Assembly: GCF_039691755.1 (NCBI RefSeq)
Contig: NZ_CP137552.1
Coordinates: 1,426,001-1,490,000, forward strand
DNA from: Halomonas sp. Bachu 37
GTDB taxonomy: Bacteria > Pseudomonadota > Gammaproteobacteria > Pseudomonadales > Halomonadaceae
DNA length: 64,000 nucleotides
Direction: 5' to 3'
Numbering within the stretch: position 1 is the stretch's first letter; each line of letters begins with the position of its first letter. Position numbers and translations under genes: made by a program. The notes under the pieces are model-generated. The model was not told the DNA's origin. It did not search any database and saw only the letters and a list, made by a program, of their open reading frames with translations. Shown one piece after another: positions 48,866 to 58,926 of this stretch.

Positions 48866-50056
48866 TTATCGATTCGGCGCGAAACGCGGTTCACGACGCG
48901 CCTTGTACGGCGTCGAAGCCTGCCTTGGCTTACTGCGGGTTTCTATATCGGCCCGCAGCAGCAGGCCGATCATCAGGCCCGTAACCAGCAGACTCGAGCC
49001 TCCATAGCTGATCAGCGGCAGGGTCAGGCCTTTTGTCGGCAACAAGCCGGCACTGACCGCCATATTGATGAACGCCTGCGCCGCAATGATGAAACCTATG
49101 CCGTAGCTCATGTAGGAGGCAAAGAGGTGCCCGGCCAATTCCGCTCGCCGCCCCACTAACATGGCGCGTACGATCAGCAGTCCGAACAGCAGCACCACCG
49201 TGATGGCGCCCAGCATACCCAGCTCCTCCGCTACCACGGCGAAGATGAAGTCGGTATGAGCTTCGGGCAGGTAGTGCAATTTCTGCACGCTATTGCCCAG
49301 CCCCATGCCGGTGACATGGCCGCGACCGAAGGCGATCAGGGCCTGGGTCAGCTGGTAACCGGTTGCGAACTGGTCCGCCCAAGGATCGAGAAAACTGGTC
49401 CAGCGGGCCAGGCGATACGGCTCGTGAGCCACCATCAGCACAGCTCCGGCAGTCAACAGGCTGCCACTGCCCAGCAGAAGGACTATCGAGGCCCCGGCCA
49501 TCAACAACATGCCGATAACGCAGACACTGAAGACCACCATGCCACCGAAATCGGGCGCCAGAAAGAGCAAGCCTGCAGGCACGGCCAACACCGCCAGGGG
49601 ACGCCATAGGCTGAAGGCGCGCCGGCGCAGATCGTAGGCAAAGCGCGCCATGAAGGCGGCCATGTAGAATATCAGCCCCAGTTTGGCGAATTCCGATACC
49701 TGCAGGCTCGGCAATGGCCCCGGCAAGGCAATCCAGCGCTTACTGCCATTGATCTCTTGACCGATAATCAGCACCAATACCAGCAAGGCGATGCTGATCA
49801 GCAGCAATAAGGCGGCATTCTGACGCCACAATTCCAGCGGTACACTCAAGGCAAAGAGCGTCGCGCCCAGCGCCAGCAGCAGAAAGATGCCATGGCGTAT
49901 GCTGTAATGATAATTGTCTTCCAGCAACCCGATGGACGCGGAACTGACCATTACCCAACCCAGACAGGCCAGCGCAGCCGCCGCCAGCACCAGCCATATA
50001 TCACACACCAAACCCTTGGTGGACAACACCTGCCGTAGTCGATGCAAGCGACTCAT
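48866..50056 (-). CDS. ftsW: Peptidoglycan glycosyltransferase FtsW
   Basis: 396 residues. SEDS-family polymerase of septal peptidoglycan, partner of FtsI. About ten hydrophobic helices are visible. Conserved pieces: GSKRWIALPGPLPSLQVSEFAKLG (about 108-131), PDFGGMVVFSVC, GRGHVTGMGLGNSVQKLHYLPEAHTDFIFAVVAEELG and TKGLTLPLISYGGSSLL. C-terminal basic cytoplasmic tail. Overlaps the murD stop by four bases. Confidence 0.95.
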   Translation of the reverse strand: MSRLHRLRQVLSTKGLVCDIWLVLAAAALACLGWVMVSSASIGLLEDNYHYSIRHGIFLLLALGATLFALSVPLELWRQNAALLLLISIALLVLVLIIGQEINGSKRWIALPGPLPSLQVSEFAKLGLIFYMAAFMARFAYDLRRRAFSLWRPLAVLAVPAGLLFLAPDFGGMVVFSVCVIGMLLMAGASIVLLLGSGSLLTAGAVLMVAHEPYRLARWTSFLDPWADQFATGYQLTQALIAFGRGHVTGMGLGNSVQKLHYLPEAHTDFIFAVVAEELGMLGAITVVLLFGLLIVRAMLVGRRAELAGHLFASYMSYGIGFIIAAQAFINMAVSAGLLPTKGLTLPLISYGGSSLLVTGLMIGLLLRADIETRSKPRQASTPYKARREPRFAPNR

Positions 50057-51456
50057 CGCGCCTCCTGCCGCGCGGTGACCGCGGCGCCAGCCTCGAGCAC
50101 CCAGCGTCTGAAGGCATCACCGCGCGCCTGGTAATTGGGGAATTGATCGAGGCTGGCACAGGCCGGGGACAGCAGCACGCAATCGCCGGGGCGAGCCAGT
50201 TCGTAGGCGGCCTGCATGGCCTGGGCCATGTCGTCCACCTGCGATACGCGAATGCGAGGGGAAAGTACATCAAAAAGACGCGGGGCATCCTGGCCGAACA
50301 CCAGCACCTGGCGCGCGCAACGCGCCAGAGGCTCCACCAGGGGCTGAAAATCCGCGCCCTTGCCCACTCCCCCGGCCAGCAGGATGAGCTTGCCGTCGAG
50401 GTTGGCGCCGATTCCCTCGATGGCCGCCAAGGTGGCACCGACATTGGTTCCCTTGGAATCGTTGATCCAGGTGACACCGGCAATATGGGCTATCACTTCA
50501 CTGCGGTGCGCCAATCCGGCGAACTCCTCAAGCACCTTAAGCATGGCATCGCGCTTGAAGCCAAGTGCGTTGCCCATGGCCAATGCCGCCATGGCATTGG
50601 CCTGGTTATGTCGACCAGGCATTTTCAGGCGCTCCACCGCCAGCCAGGGTTCCTTGCCATGCTGAAGCCATTGCCGACCGTTTGCGTCCCGGGCCACGCC
50701 CCATTCCCGCTCTCCCGGCTCGCGCAAGGTAAACATCTCCTGGCATGCAAGGTCTGGTTGCGGCCAGGTAAGCGGGTCATCGGCATTGACCACGGCATGG
50801 CGGGCACCACGAAATATGGCCGCCTTGGCGTCACGGTAAGCCGTCATGTCGCCATGTCGATCCAGATGATCTTCACATAAATTGAGAAACGCCACGCTGG
50901 CCGCCCCCAGCCATGAGGTCGTTTCCAACTGAAAGCTGGAAAGCTCAAGGATGAATAGTTCGGCGCCCGGCACTTGCACCAATAAATCCAGGGCGGGCGT
51001 TCCCAGGTTGCCGCCTACCGCTGCATTGATACCTGAAGCATGGGCCATTTCGCCCAGCAAGGTGGTAACCGTTGATTTGGCATTCGAGCCGGTAATCGCG
51101 GCAATCGGCGCCTTGGCTGCACGTACGAACAGGGTGATTTCGCCTACCAGCCGCGGCTCTCCGGTAGCGGGATTGATTTCGCCAGCAAGGCTATCCAGTC
51201 CCGGCGTCATGGGATCGACTCCGGGACTCATCACCACCTCTTCGGCATCGGTGAGGTCCAGTTCAAGAAAAGGACCGCAATGCACCGTCACCCCCGGATG
51301 TGCCGTCTGAAAATCCTCCAGCCCCGGCGGAGATACGCGGCTGTCGGCCACCATGTACGGGACGCCCTCGCGTTGAAGGTGACGGCAAATGGCACGTCCG
51401 GAAATTCCCAGGCCAATCACCAGCGTGAATCCTTTTGGCACCTTGCTCATCGACAC
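50053..51456 (-). CDS. murD: UDP-N-acetylmuramoyl-L-alanine--D-glutamate ligase
   Basis: 467 residues from a GTG at 51456 (AGGG eight bases upstream); an ATG two codons on (51450) is possible. Adds D-Glu. N-terminal VIGLGISGRAICRHL, ATP loop AITGSNAKSTVTTLLGEM (the NAK variant of the NGK loop, seen also in pseudomonads), LELSSFQLE, NLCEDHLDRHG and NDSKGTNVGAT (about 330-340). Overlaps ftsW by four bases and starts 43 bases after mraY. Confidence 0.95.
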   Translation of the reverse strand: MSMSKVPKGFTLVIGLGISGRAICRHLQREGVPYMVADSRVSPPGLEDFQTAHPGVTVHCGPFLELDLTDAEEVVMSPGVDPMTPGLDSLAGEINPATGEPRLVGEITLFVRAAKAPIAAITGSNAKSTVTTLLGEMAHASGINAAVGGNLGTPALDLLVQVPGAELFILELSSFQLETTSWLGAASVAFLNLCEDHLDRHGDMTAYRDAKAAIFRGARHAVVNADDPLTWPQPDLACQEMFTLREPGEREWGVARDANGRQWLQHGKEPWLAVERLKMPGRHNQANAMAALAMGNALGFKRDAMLKVLEEFAGLAHRSEVIAHIAGVTWINDSKGTNVGATLAAIEGIGANLDGKLILLAGGVGKGADFQPLVEPLARCARQVLVFGQDAPRLFDVLSPRIRVSQVDDMAQAMQAAYELARPGDCVLLSPACASLDQFPNYQARGDAFRRWVLEAGAAVTARQEAR

Positions 51457-51499
51457 GCTTTCACCCTCTCATACAGGAACAAGTCACCGATTCGCTCTC

Positions 51500-52582
51500 T
51501 TAACGCAGCTTGAGGGTTGCCAGGCCCAGCAGTACCAGCACCACAGTGATAATCCAGAAGCGCACGATCACCCGAGGCTCCGGCCAACCCTTGAGCTCAT
51601 AATGGTGATGCAGCGGTGCCATGCGGAAGATACGCCGCCCTGTCATCTTGTAGGAAGCCACCTGGAGTATTACCGAGACGGTTTCCAGAACGAATACGCC
51701 CCCCATGATGAACAACACGATTTCCTGGCGCACGATGACAGCTACCACTCCCAGGGCGGCACCCAACGCCAGCGCGCCCACGTCTCCCATGAAAACCTGG
51801 GCAGGATAGGTGTTGAACCATAGAAATCCCAATCCGGCGCCGGCGATGGTGGCACAGAAAACCGCCAACTCGCCTGCCCCGGGGATAAACGGGATATGCA
51901 GATAACCGGCAAACACGGTGTTGCCGCTGGCATAGGCGAACACCGACAATCCCATGGCCACCAGAACCGTCGGCATGATGGCCAGACCGTCCAGTCCATC
52001 GGTGAGGTTGACCGCATTGGAGCTGCCGACAATGACGAAATAGGACAGGACGATATAAAACAACCCCAACGGCAGGACCACTTCCTTGAGCATGGGAATC
52101 AACAAGCTGGTCTCGACCGGGCTTGCTGCAGTGAGGTACAAGATGGTGGCGGCGCCCAGACCGACCACCGACTGCCAGAAATACTTCCAGCGGGCCGGTA
52201 ACCCTCTAGGATTTTTCTCCACCACCTTGCGATAGTCATCCACCCAACCGATGGCACCAAAGCCCAGTGTGACCCCGAGAACCACCCACACATAGTGATT
52301 GGTCAGATCGCCCCAGATCAGGGTACTGAAGGCAATCGCCAGCAGGATCATCACTCCGCCCATGGTCGGGGTTCCGGCCTTGGAAAGATGCGACTGGGGC
52401 CCGTCATCGCGTATCGCCTGGCCGATCTGCCCTTCGACCAGGCGCCGAATTACCCATGGCCCAAGCCAGAGGCACACCAACAAGGCGGTCAAGGCGCCGA
52501 GAATGATACGCAGGGTCAAGTAGTGAAAGACCTGGAAACCGGTCTGGAACTGGGTCAGAAAATTCGCCAAAAAAAGTAACAT
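51500..52582 (-). CDS. mraY: Phospho-MurNAc-pentapeptide transferase MraY
   Basis: 360 residues, ten predicted membrane helices. Makes lipid I from UDP-MurNAc-pentapeptide and undecaprenyl phosphate. Conserved: [14 protein letters not shown] (about 70-83), aspartate-rich WVDDYRKV (about 114-121), [14 protein letters not shown] (about 189-202), [13 protein letters not shown] and [13 protein letters not shown] (about 321-333). Length is that of E. coli MraY (360). Nine bases downstream of murF. Confidence 0.97.
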   Translation of the reverse strand: MLLFLANFLTQFQTGFQVFHYLTLRIILGALTALLVCLWLGPWVIRRLVEGQIGQAIRDDGPQSHLSKAGTPTMGGVMILLAIAFSTLIWGDLTNHYVWVVLGVTLGFGAIGWVDDYRKVVEKNPRGLPARWKYFWQSVVGLGAATILYLTAASPVETSLLIPMLKEVVLPLGLFYIVLSYFVIVGSSNAVNLTDGLDGLAIMPTVLVAMGLSVFAYASGNTVFAGYLHIPFIPGAGELAVFCATIAGAGLGFLWFNTYPAQVFMGDVGALALGAALGVVAVIVRQEIVLFIMGGVFVLETVSVILQVASYKMTGRRIFRMAPLHHHYELKGWPEPRVIVRFWIITVVLVLLGLATLKLR

Positions 52583-52591
52583 GAACGGCGT

Positions 52592-53950
52592 TTACCTTGG
52601 TTCATCCGTACGCAGGGCAGAAACGACAGCTTCCATTCCTGCACTGCGCGATCCCTTGACCAACACACTGGCCCCGGACGGCAACGAGTTAATAAGATGG
52701 CGCACAAGCGCCGCGTGATCGTCAAAATGCTGGGCTGCCGGCCCGAAGGCCTGCGCCGCCGGCCGGGCGGCTTCCCCTATCGTAAACAGCCGCTCGATAT
52801 CGAGCTCCCTTGCCCGCCGGCCGACCTCGGCATGCAGCGAAGCCGAGGCCTCACCCAGCTCGCCCATCGCGCCCAGGGCACACCAATGCGGGCCGGGCAA
52901 CTCGGCGAGGGTCTCCAGGGCAGCGTGCATGGCGCCGGGATTGGCGTTATAGGTATCGTCCAGCAGCCGTGTACCGCGCACCCCGGATACCACGCATAAA
53001 CGCCCGGGCAGTGTTGTTACCGACCCCAGGCGCTCCACCAATCGCTTACCGTCCAGGCCCAGCGCCAAGGCGGCTGCGGCTGCGGCCAGGGCATTGCTGA
53101 CATTGTGGCGGCCCAACAGGGGCAACGTGACTCGACCCAGCTCGACACCTTCCGCCACCAAGGTGAAAGCATACCGTCCCGAGGCATCACAAGAAAGCGC
53201 ATTGGCCGTGACCATGGCGTCATTGTTCAGGCCGAAGCTGCAAACCTTGCGCGGCGCTGCCAGGCTCTTCCATGTGGTGAAATAGGCATCATCGCTGTTA
53301 AGGACCGCCAGGCCATCCGCGGCCAAGCCACCCAATATCTCGGCCTTGGCCTGAGCGATTCTGCCCATGCCGCCGAATTCACCGACATGGGCGCCGGTGA
53401 CATTGGTAATGACTGCCACTTGGGGCAAGGCTAGTGCCGTGGTCCAGGCGATTTCTCCCAGATGATTGGCTCCCAGCTCCACTACCGCGGCCCGATGCTC
53501 GTCGGACAACCGCAGCAGGGTCAGCGGCGCGCCGATATCATTGTTCAGATTACCCTCGGTGGCGAGAACCTGCTGGCGTCCTCCCAGCAGGTGCGCGAGG
53601 ATCTCCTTTACCGTCGTCTTGCCGCTGTTCCCGGTAATGGCGACCAGCTTCTTCCCCCAGGCTCGGCGCTGCTCTCGCGCCAGCAAGCCCAGAGCCAGCC
53701 GGGTGTCGCTGCACAGCAGCTGCGGTAGCGGATCATCGACCTTGCGACTGACCACGGCGGCGGCGGCTCCTGCCTCGCGAGCCTGGGCAAGAAACTCATG
53801 GCCATCGAAACGCTCTCCCTCGAGCGCCACGAAAAGCGCACCGGGACTAAGTCGTCGGGTGTCGGTGACGATGGAATTGAGCGCCACATCATGTGAAGTA
53901 AGTGTCTCGCCCAAGGCTTGACTGGCCCGGGCCAGCGTCCAATTCATCAT
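52592..53950 (-). CDS. murF: UDP-N-acetylmuramoyl-tripeptide--D-alanyl-D-alanine ligase
   Basis: 452 residues. Adds D-Ala-D-Ala to the tripeptide. SPGALFVALEGERFDGHEFLAQA (about 35-57), ATP loop AITGNSGKTTVKEILAHLL, LNNDIGAPLTLLRL, ELGANHLGEIAWTT and DDTYNANPGAM (about 322-332). Starts with a four-base overlap on murE. Confidence 0.96.
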   Translation of the reverse strand: MMNWTLARASQALGETLTSHDVALNSIVTDTRRLSPGALFVALEGERFDGHEFLAQAREAGAAAAVVSRKVDDPLPQLLCSDTRLALGLLAREQRRAWGKKLVAITGNSGKTTVKEILAHLLGGRQQVLATEGNLNNDIGAPLTLLRLSDEHRAAVVELGANHLGEIAWTTALALPQVAVITNVTGAHVGEFGGMGRIAQAKAEILGGLAADGLAVLNSDDAYFTTWKSLAAPRKVCSFGLNNDAMVTANALSCDASGRYAFTLVAEGVELGRVTLPLLGRHNVSNALAAAAAALALGLDGKRLVERLGSVTTLPGRLCVVSGVRGTRLLDDTYNANPGAMHAALETLAELPGPHWCALGAMGELGEASASLHAEVGRRARELDIERLFTIGEAARPAAQAFGPAAQHFDDHAALVRHLINSLPSGASVLVKGSRSAGMEAVVSALRTDEPR

Positions 53951-55452
53951 GATCCGTCGCGCTCCGCCAGCGCTCGGCCGACACTGGCATGATCGGAAAA
54001 CGGGTGACGCACCCCAGCGATCTCCTGATAGGCTTCGTGCCCCTTGCCCGCAATCAACACAACATCGTTGGCGGCTGCCTGGGCCACTACCTGGGCAATG
54101 GCCAGTTCACGCCCTTCGACCGACTGGACCCGCTTGCGCCCCTCGGTAGTGAATCCGCTCATGATCTGCTCGCGGATTTGCCCGGCCGGTTCATTGCGCG
54201 GGTTGTCGTCCGTCACGACGATATGCTCGGCGTATCGCTCGGCCACCTTCGCCATTTCGGCGCGCTTGCCCGTATCGCGATCACCGCCGCAACCGAATAC
54301 GCACCACAGTGCCCCCTGGCTGCCTAAGTGAGCGCGCAGCGCTATCAGGGCATTTTCCAGTGCCGCAGGCGTATGGGCATAATCGATCACCACCCCGGGC
54401 GCCTGGGGCTGCTGGATTAATTGCATGCGACCGGGTACGGGCTCCAGCTGCTTTGCCGCTTCCACCAGTGGCATCAGGGGCTCGCCCAGGCCATACAGGG
54501 TAGCCATGGCCAGCAGCACGTTATCCAGATTGAAGCGTCCCATCAGCCCGAGTTCCAGCACCACCTCGCCCTCGGGGGTGGCGACCATGGCCTGCTGGCC
54601 CTGGCCGTGCGGCTGCCAGTCCAGAACTCTCAACGTCACGGCTTCGTCCTCACCCGTCGCCAGCACCCTGACATCGTCATGGCATCCCGCCAGCATCAGC
54701 CGTGCCAGAGGGTCCTGACCATTGACCACCGCCAGCTCCAGCTCGCTGCGGCGAAACAGCCTGGCCTTGGCGGCGGCATAGGCCGCCATGCTGCCGTGAT
54801 AATCGAGATGATCGCGGGAGAGGTTGGTAAAAACTGCGGCCTTGACCCGAGTACCATCCAGCCGGTCCTGATCCAGAGCATGGGAGGAAGCTTCCACAGC
54901 AACACGGCGAACTCCCCCCGCCGCAAACTCACCCAGCGATGCTTGCAATGCCAGCGGGCCGGGAGTGGTCAGCCCCGAGTCCACCAGCGCCCCCGGCCTG
55001 CCGTTTCCTAGCGTGCCGATCAAGCCTGCCGGGGTGTTCAGCAGCTCGCTCAGGGCGGCAAGGTAGTGAGTGACCGAGCTCTTGCCGTTGGTTCCGGTGA
55101 CGGCAATAACCTCAAGCGAAGCGGGAACGGCGTAGAGATCACGCCCCAGCTCTCCCAGCCGCTGTGCCAGGTAAGGCAGCACGATGAGGCGCGGGTCAAC
55201 GGAGGGCATTTCCTCACCCTCTCGCGCATGTGCCAGCACCAGGGACGCGCCGCTCTCGAGCGCCTCGACGATATAGTCGCGGCCATCCGCCAGGCTGCCG
55301 GGCACCGCCACGAAGACGTCACCCGGCCGCAGCCGACGGGAATCAGTCACCAGCGAGACTCTGTCTTCATTAGGCGTGACATCGTGGGGCAAGCGCACCT
55401 GCGGCCACAACCTCTTCAGCACGGTAATCAGTTCGTCGAATCTTGGCGACAT
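53947..55452 (-). CDS. murE: UDP-N-acetylmuramoyl-L-alanyl-D-glutamate--2,6-diaminopimelate ligase
   Basis: 501 residues from the ATG at 55452, which has a strong ribosome site (GAAGGAGAACCC). A GTG at 55479 overlaps the ftsI stop as GTGA and could give nine extra residues. Adds meso-diaminopimelate: the DDNPRNEPAGQI motif marks DAP specificity. Other pieces: SLVTDSRRLRPGDVFVAVPG, ATP loop VTGTNGKSSVTHYL, EASSHALDQDRL and GKGHEAYQ. Confidence 0.96.
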   Translation of the reverse strand: MSPRFDELITVLKRLWPQVRLPHDVTPNEDRVSLVTDSRRLRPGDVFVAVPGSLADGRDYIVEALESGASLVLAHAREGEEMPSVDPRLIVLPYLAQRLGELGRDLYAVPASLEVIAVTGTNGKSSVTHYLAALSELLNTPAGLIGTLGNGRPGALVDSGLTTPGPLALQASLGEFAAGGVRRVAVEASSHALDQDRLDGTRVKAAVFTNLSRDHLDYHGSMAAYAAAKARLFRRSELELAVVNGQDPLARLMLAGCHDDVRVLATGEDEAVTLRVLDWQPHGQGQQAMVATPEGEVVLELGLMGRFNLDNVLLAMATLYGLGEPLMPLVEAAKQLEPVPGRMQLIQQPQAPGVVIDYAHTPAALENALIALRAHLGSQGALWCVFGCGGDRDTGKRAEMAKVAERYAEHIVVTDDNPRNEPAGQIREQIMSGFTTEGRKRVQSVEGRELAIAQVVAQAAANDVVLIAGKGHEAYQEIAGVRHPFSDHASVGRALAERDGS

Positions 55453-55475
55453 GGGTTCTCCTTCAACCGGGCAGG

Positions 55476-57182
55476 TCACTGCGTATCTTGATCCGGGGGG
55501 ACGTCGAGCAATCGCAAGGCATTGCCGGTGACGCTGGAAAAGACCGGGGCCGCAACCGCTCCGCCATAGAAATCGCCGGCCTTGGGATGGTCGATCATCA
55601 CCACCGTCACGATGCGCGGGTCCGATATCGGAGCGATACCCACGAACACGCTGCGATAGGCGTTTTCGGCATAACCACTGCTACCGGTCTTACGCACCGT
55701 GCCGGTCTTGCCGCCCACCCGGTAACCCTCTACCCGGGCGCGCCGCCCCCCGGAACCAGCCCCGACCGAGGTCTCCAGTATCCGCAGCAGGTCGTTGGCG
55801 ACTCGGGGTTCGATAGCCGGTATCCCCGGCGGAGGCTCTGCCAGGCGTAGCAACGAGGGAGGGAGCCGCTGGCCCTGATTCGCCAGAGCGGTGTAGGCAC
55901 TAGCCAATTGCAAGGCCGATGCGGATAGTCCATAGCCGTAGGAGAGCGCCGCCCGCTCACTACGCGACCAGCGCACCGGTGTGGGCAAGCTGCCGCTGGC
56001 CTCGCCGGGGAACCCCGTACCGGGAGCCTGCCCGAGCCCCAGGGCGTTGTACTTGTCCCAGACGGCCGTATCCGAGAGTTCGAGCACAAGTCGCGACATA
56101 CCGATATTGGACGATTTTTCCAGAATTCCCGCCAGGTCCAACTCACCGTAATTGCGAATATCGCGAATGGTGTATTGGTCGATTCGCATCCAGCCGGGAG
56201 ACGTATCCACTACCACGTCACGATCGAAGTGCCCGCTCTCGAGTATCGCCGCCATCGCCAACGGCTTGGTCACCGACCCCGGCTCGAACACATCGACGAT
56301 CGCCTGGTTGCGCAGACCTCGCGGGTCCAGACCGGCCCGGTTATTGGGGTTGTAGGAAGGTTGGTTGGCCATGGCCAGAACCTCGCCGGTGCGCGCATCC
56401 ATCATTACCAGACTGCCGCCATCGGCTTCGTGTTCGGCGACTGCCGAGCGTAGTTCTCGATAGGCCATGTACTGCAAACGCTGATCGATGGAGAGGGTCA
56501 GCTCTCCACCCGGACGGGCGGATGTGACGACACCGAGATCGCGAACCAGTCGCCCGCGCCGATCCTTGATCACTCGCCGCTGCCCAGGGTGACCGGCCAG
56601 GTAGGCTTGATAAGCCAGTTCCACACCTTCCTGGCCGCTATCGTCCACATTGGTCACCCCCAGCAACTGTGCTGCCACTTCTCCCGCCGGATAGTAGCGC
56701 TTGTATTCATGCTGGGCATAGACCCCGGGAGTGCGCAGATCGAGGATCCGCTGGGCATCGTCGGGTGTCATCTGACGGCGCAGGTACATGAACTCCCGTT
56801 CGCGGTAGCGCTCCACCCTCGCCGCGAACTCATCCACCGACAATCCCAGCGCCTGGGCCAGCATGACTCGCTGTATCCCGTCATCGGGCAGATCCTGAGG
56901 GTTCGCCCACAATGTTACCACCGGCGTCGAGATCGCCAGCGGTTCGCCGTTGCGGTCGGTGATCATGCCTCGGTGGGCGGGAATGGCTTCGTGGCGCAAC
57001 GTACGGGCGTCTCCCTGGCTCTGCAGGAAGGGACGATCAATCACTTGGAGCAAGGTAACCCGCCCCAGCAGCAACGTCATGGCCACGGCAATCATGAAAA
57101 ACATCAAACCGATACGCCATTTGCCCAGCGGAGGAGCAATTGGTGCCTGGCGAGAGGAAACGCCGCGACGGGGAGTGCTCAT
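55476..57182 (-). CDS. ftsI: Penicillin-binding protein 3 (peptidoglycan D,D-transpeptidase FtsI)
   Basis: 568 residues. Septum-specific transpeptidase. Short cytoplasmic start, membrane helix (GLMFFMIAVAMTLLLGRVTLLQV, about 25-47), pedestal domain with RGMITDRNGEPLAIS, then the penicillin-binding domain: SxxK motif EPGSVTKPLAM (about 300), SxN motif KSSNIGMSRL and KTG motif VGGKTGTVRKTG. The active-site set is complete. Overlaps ftsL by four bases. Confidence 0.97.
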   Translation of the reverse strand: MSTPRRGVSSRQAPIAPPLGKWRIGLMFFMIAVAMTLLLGRVTLLQVIDRPFLQSQGDARTLRHEAIPAHRGMITDRNGEPLAISTPVVTLWANPQDLPDDGIQRVMLAQALGLSVDEFAARVERYREREFMYLRRQMTPDDAQRILDLRTPGVYAQHEYKRYYPAGEVAAQLLGVTNVDDSGQEGVELAYQAYLAGHPGQRRVIKDRRGRLVRDLGVVTSARPGGELTLSIDQRLQYMAYRELRSAVAEHEADGGSLVMMDARTGEVLAMANQPSYNPNNRAGLDPRGLRNQAIVDVFEPGSVTKPLAMAAILESGHFDRDVVVDTSPGWMRIDQYTIRDIRNYGELDLAGILEKSSNIGMSRLVLELSDTAVWDKYNALGLGQAPGTGFPGEASGSLPTPVRWSRSERAALSYGYGLSASALQLASAYTALANQGQRLPPSLLRLAEPPPGIPAIEPRVANDLLRILETSVGAGSGGRRARVEGYRVGGKTGTVRKTGSSGYAENAYRSVFVGIAPISDPRIVTVVMIDHPKAGDFYGGAVAAPVFSSVTGNALRLLDVPPDQDTQ

Positions 57183-57514
57183 GGCCGGATGACCTCGACA
57201 TCATCCACATCGGGAAGTCGCATGTTCAAGCGTTCGGTGGCGACCTGTTCGATTCGTGCGGGAGAAGACCAGGCGCCCTCTTCCAGCAATAATTGGCCCC
57301 ACTCGGTATCCAGCTGGTTTCGCTCCAGCTCCAGTTTCTGCAACTGGGCGAACTGATCACGAGTCATGTGCGTGAAGGTAACCACTGCCAAAGCGGAGGC
57401 CAGACAGCCCGCTATCAAGACCAGGACCAATACCCCCCAGAGGCTCGGACGCAGCTTGAACGGCCAGCGGGCATTCAACAAGGCCAATATACGGGGGGAA
57501 GGAAAAGCAACCAT
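57179..57514 (-). CDS. ftsL: Cell division protein FtsL
   Basis: 111 residues. Small bitopic divisome protein: basic N terminus, membrane helix (SLWGVLVLVLIAGCLASALAVVTF, about 24-47), then a coiled coil/leucine-zipper region (DQFAQLQKLELERNQLDTEWGQLLLEE) and a C-terminal RLNMRLPD segment. Works with FtsB and FtsQ. Ten bases downstream of rsmH. Confidence 0.92.
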   Translation of the reverse strand: MVAFPSPRILALLNARWPFKLRPSLWGVLVLVLIAGCLASALAVVTFTHMTRDQFAQLQKLELERNQLDTEWGQLLLEEGAWSSPARIEQVATERLNMRLPDVDDVEVIRP

Positions 57515-57524
57515 TATCCACGCC

Positions 57525-58481
57525 TCATGCCAACTTGCGCGCCGCTCGCATTACCGCGCTGCGCGCGCGCGGGTTGGCTTCGACTTCCTCGCTACTGGGC
57601 CGTTGCCCCTTGCCCAGCGACTCGAGGCGGCGGTTAAGCTGGTCATCGCGTACCGGCACGCCGCGAGGCAAATGCGTATCGCCGCGCACATGATGGCGGA
57701 TAAAGCGTTTTACCATGCGGTCTTCCAGAGAGTGAAAACTGATCACCACCAGGTGCCCCCCCGGTGCCAGTGCCTCCAGCGCCGCTTCCAGTGCCGCCTC
57801 GAGTTGCTCGAGCTCGCCATTGAGATAAATTCGCAGCCCCTGAAAAGCCTTGGTCGCGGGATGGCGCCCTTTCTCCCAGGCTGGGTGCGCGGCCTTGAGC
57901 ACCTCTGCCAGGTCCACGGTACGGTTAAAGGGTCGCTCCACGCGACGTGTTACCACGGCACGCGCCAGGCGCTTGCCGAAACGCTCCTCTCCATAGGTCT
58001 TGAACACATGCGCGATATCCGCCTCGCTGGCCTTGGCGAGGAACTCCGCAGCACTCTGGCCCTGACTGGGGTCCATGCGCATATCCAGCGGCCCATCGCG
58101 CATGAAACTGAAACCGCGTTCGGGATCGTCCAATTGCGGCGAGGAAACGCCGATATCGAGCAGGATGCCGGACAACTTTCCGTTCACCCCTTGGCGTTCG
58201 GCAAAATCACCCAGCCGGGCGAAATCCAGCTGCGCGATGGTAAAGCGAGGGTCATCCAGCTTGGCGGCCTCGGCGATGGCATGGGGATCGCGATCCATCG
58301 CCAGCAAGTGTCCTTCGGGTGCCAACCTGGCGAGGATGGCCCGTGAATGCCCACCACGGCCGAAGGTGCCATCCAGGTAGACGCCTTTTGGGGCATGCAC
58401 CAACGCATCAACGGCGCCATCCAGCAAAACACTGGCATGGCGAAAATCGGAAATAACCGGTTTGGCATCGGATGCAGGCAT
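57525..58481 (-). CDS. rsmH: 16S rRNA (cytosine-1402-N4)-methyltransferase
   Basis: 318 residues. N4-methylates C1402 of 16S r[16 protein letters not shown] (about 15-27), SAM motif [16 protein letters not shown] (about 35-50), [32 protein letters not shown] and C-terminal [15 protein letters not shown] plus [14 protein letters not shown]. Here it is the first gene of the dcw cluster; the usual mraZ in front is missing and rnpB takes that place. Ribosome site is weak (ATGGAAAATGC). Confidence 0.96.
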   Translation of the reverse strand: MPASDAKPVISDFRHASVLLDGAVDALVHAPKGVYLDGTFGRGGHSRAILARLAPEGHLLAMDRDPHAIAEAAKLDDPRFTIAQLDFARLGDFAERQGVNGKLSGILLDIGVSSPQLDDPERGFSFMRDGPLDMRMDPSQGQSAAEFLAKASEADIAHVFKTYGEERFGKRLARAVVTRRVERPFNRTVDLAEVLKAAHPAWEKGRHPATKAFQGLRIYLNGELEQLEAALEAALEALAPGGHLVVISFHSLEDRMVKRFIRHHVRGDTHLPRGVPVRDDQLNRRLESLGKGQRPSSEEVEANPRARSAVMRAARKLA

Positions 58482-58531
58482 GCATTTTCCATGAGTTGAG
58501 CGTGGCTACCTGAGCCAGCGCCCTGTATGTG

Positions 58532-58890
<359 letters not shown>

Positions 58891-58897
58891 GGCGGCA

Positions 58898-58926
58898 AGC
58901 ATACCAGCGCCCCGCGCTGGCCTCAA
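58898..58926 (-). promoter_or_regulatory. rnpB promoter
   Basis: Minus strand: -35 TTGAGG (58926-58921), 17-bp spacer, -10 TATGCT (58903-58898), with the RNA 5' end 8 bases on. The -35 overlaps the rsmI stop codon TGA. Confidence 0.75.

Noticed and set aside
51048..51107. MurD loop GSNAKST instead of GSNGKST taken as a mutation
   Set aside because: The NAK form is a natural variant I recall from pseudomonad MurD, and the rest of the active site is intact.
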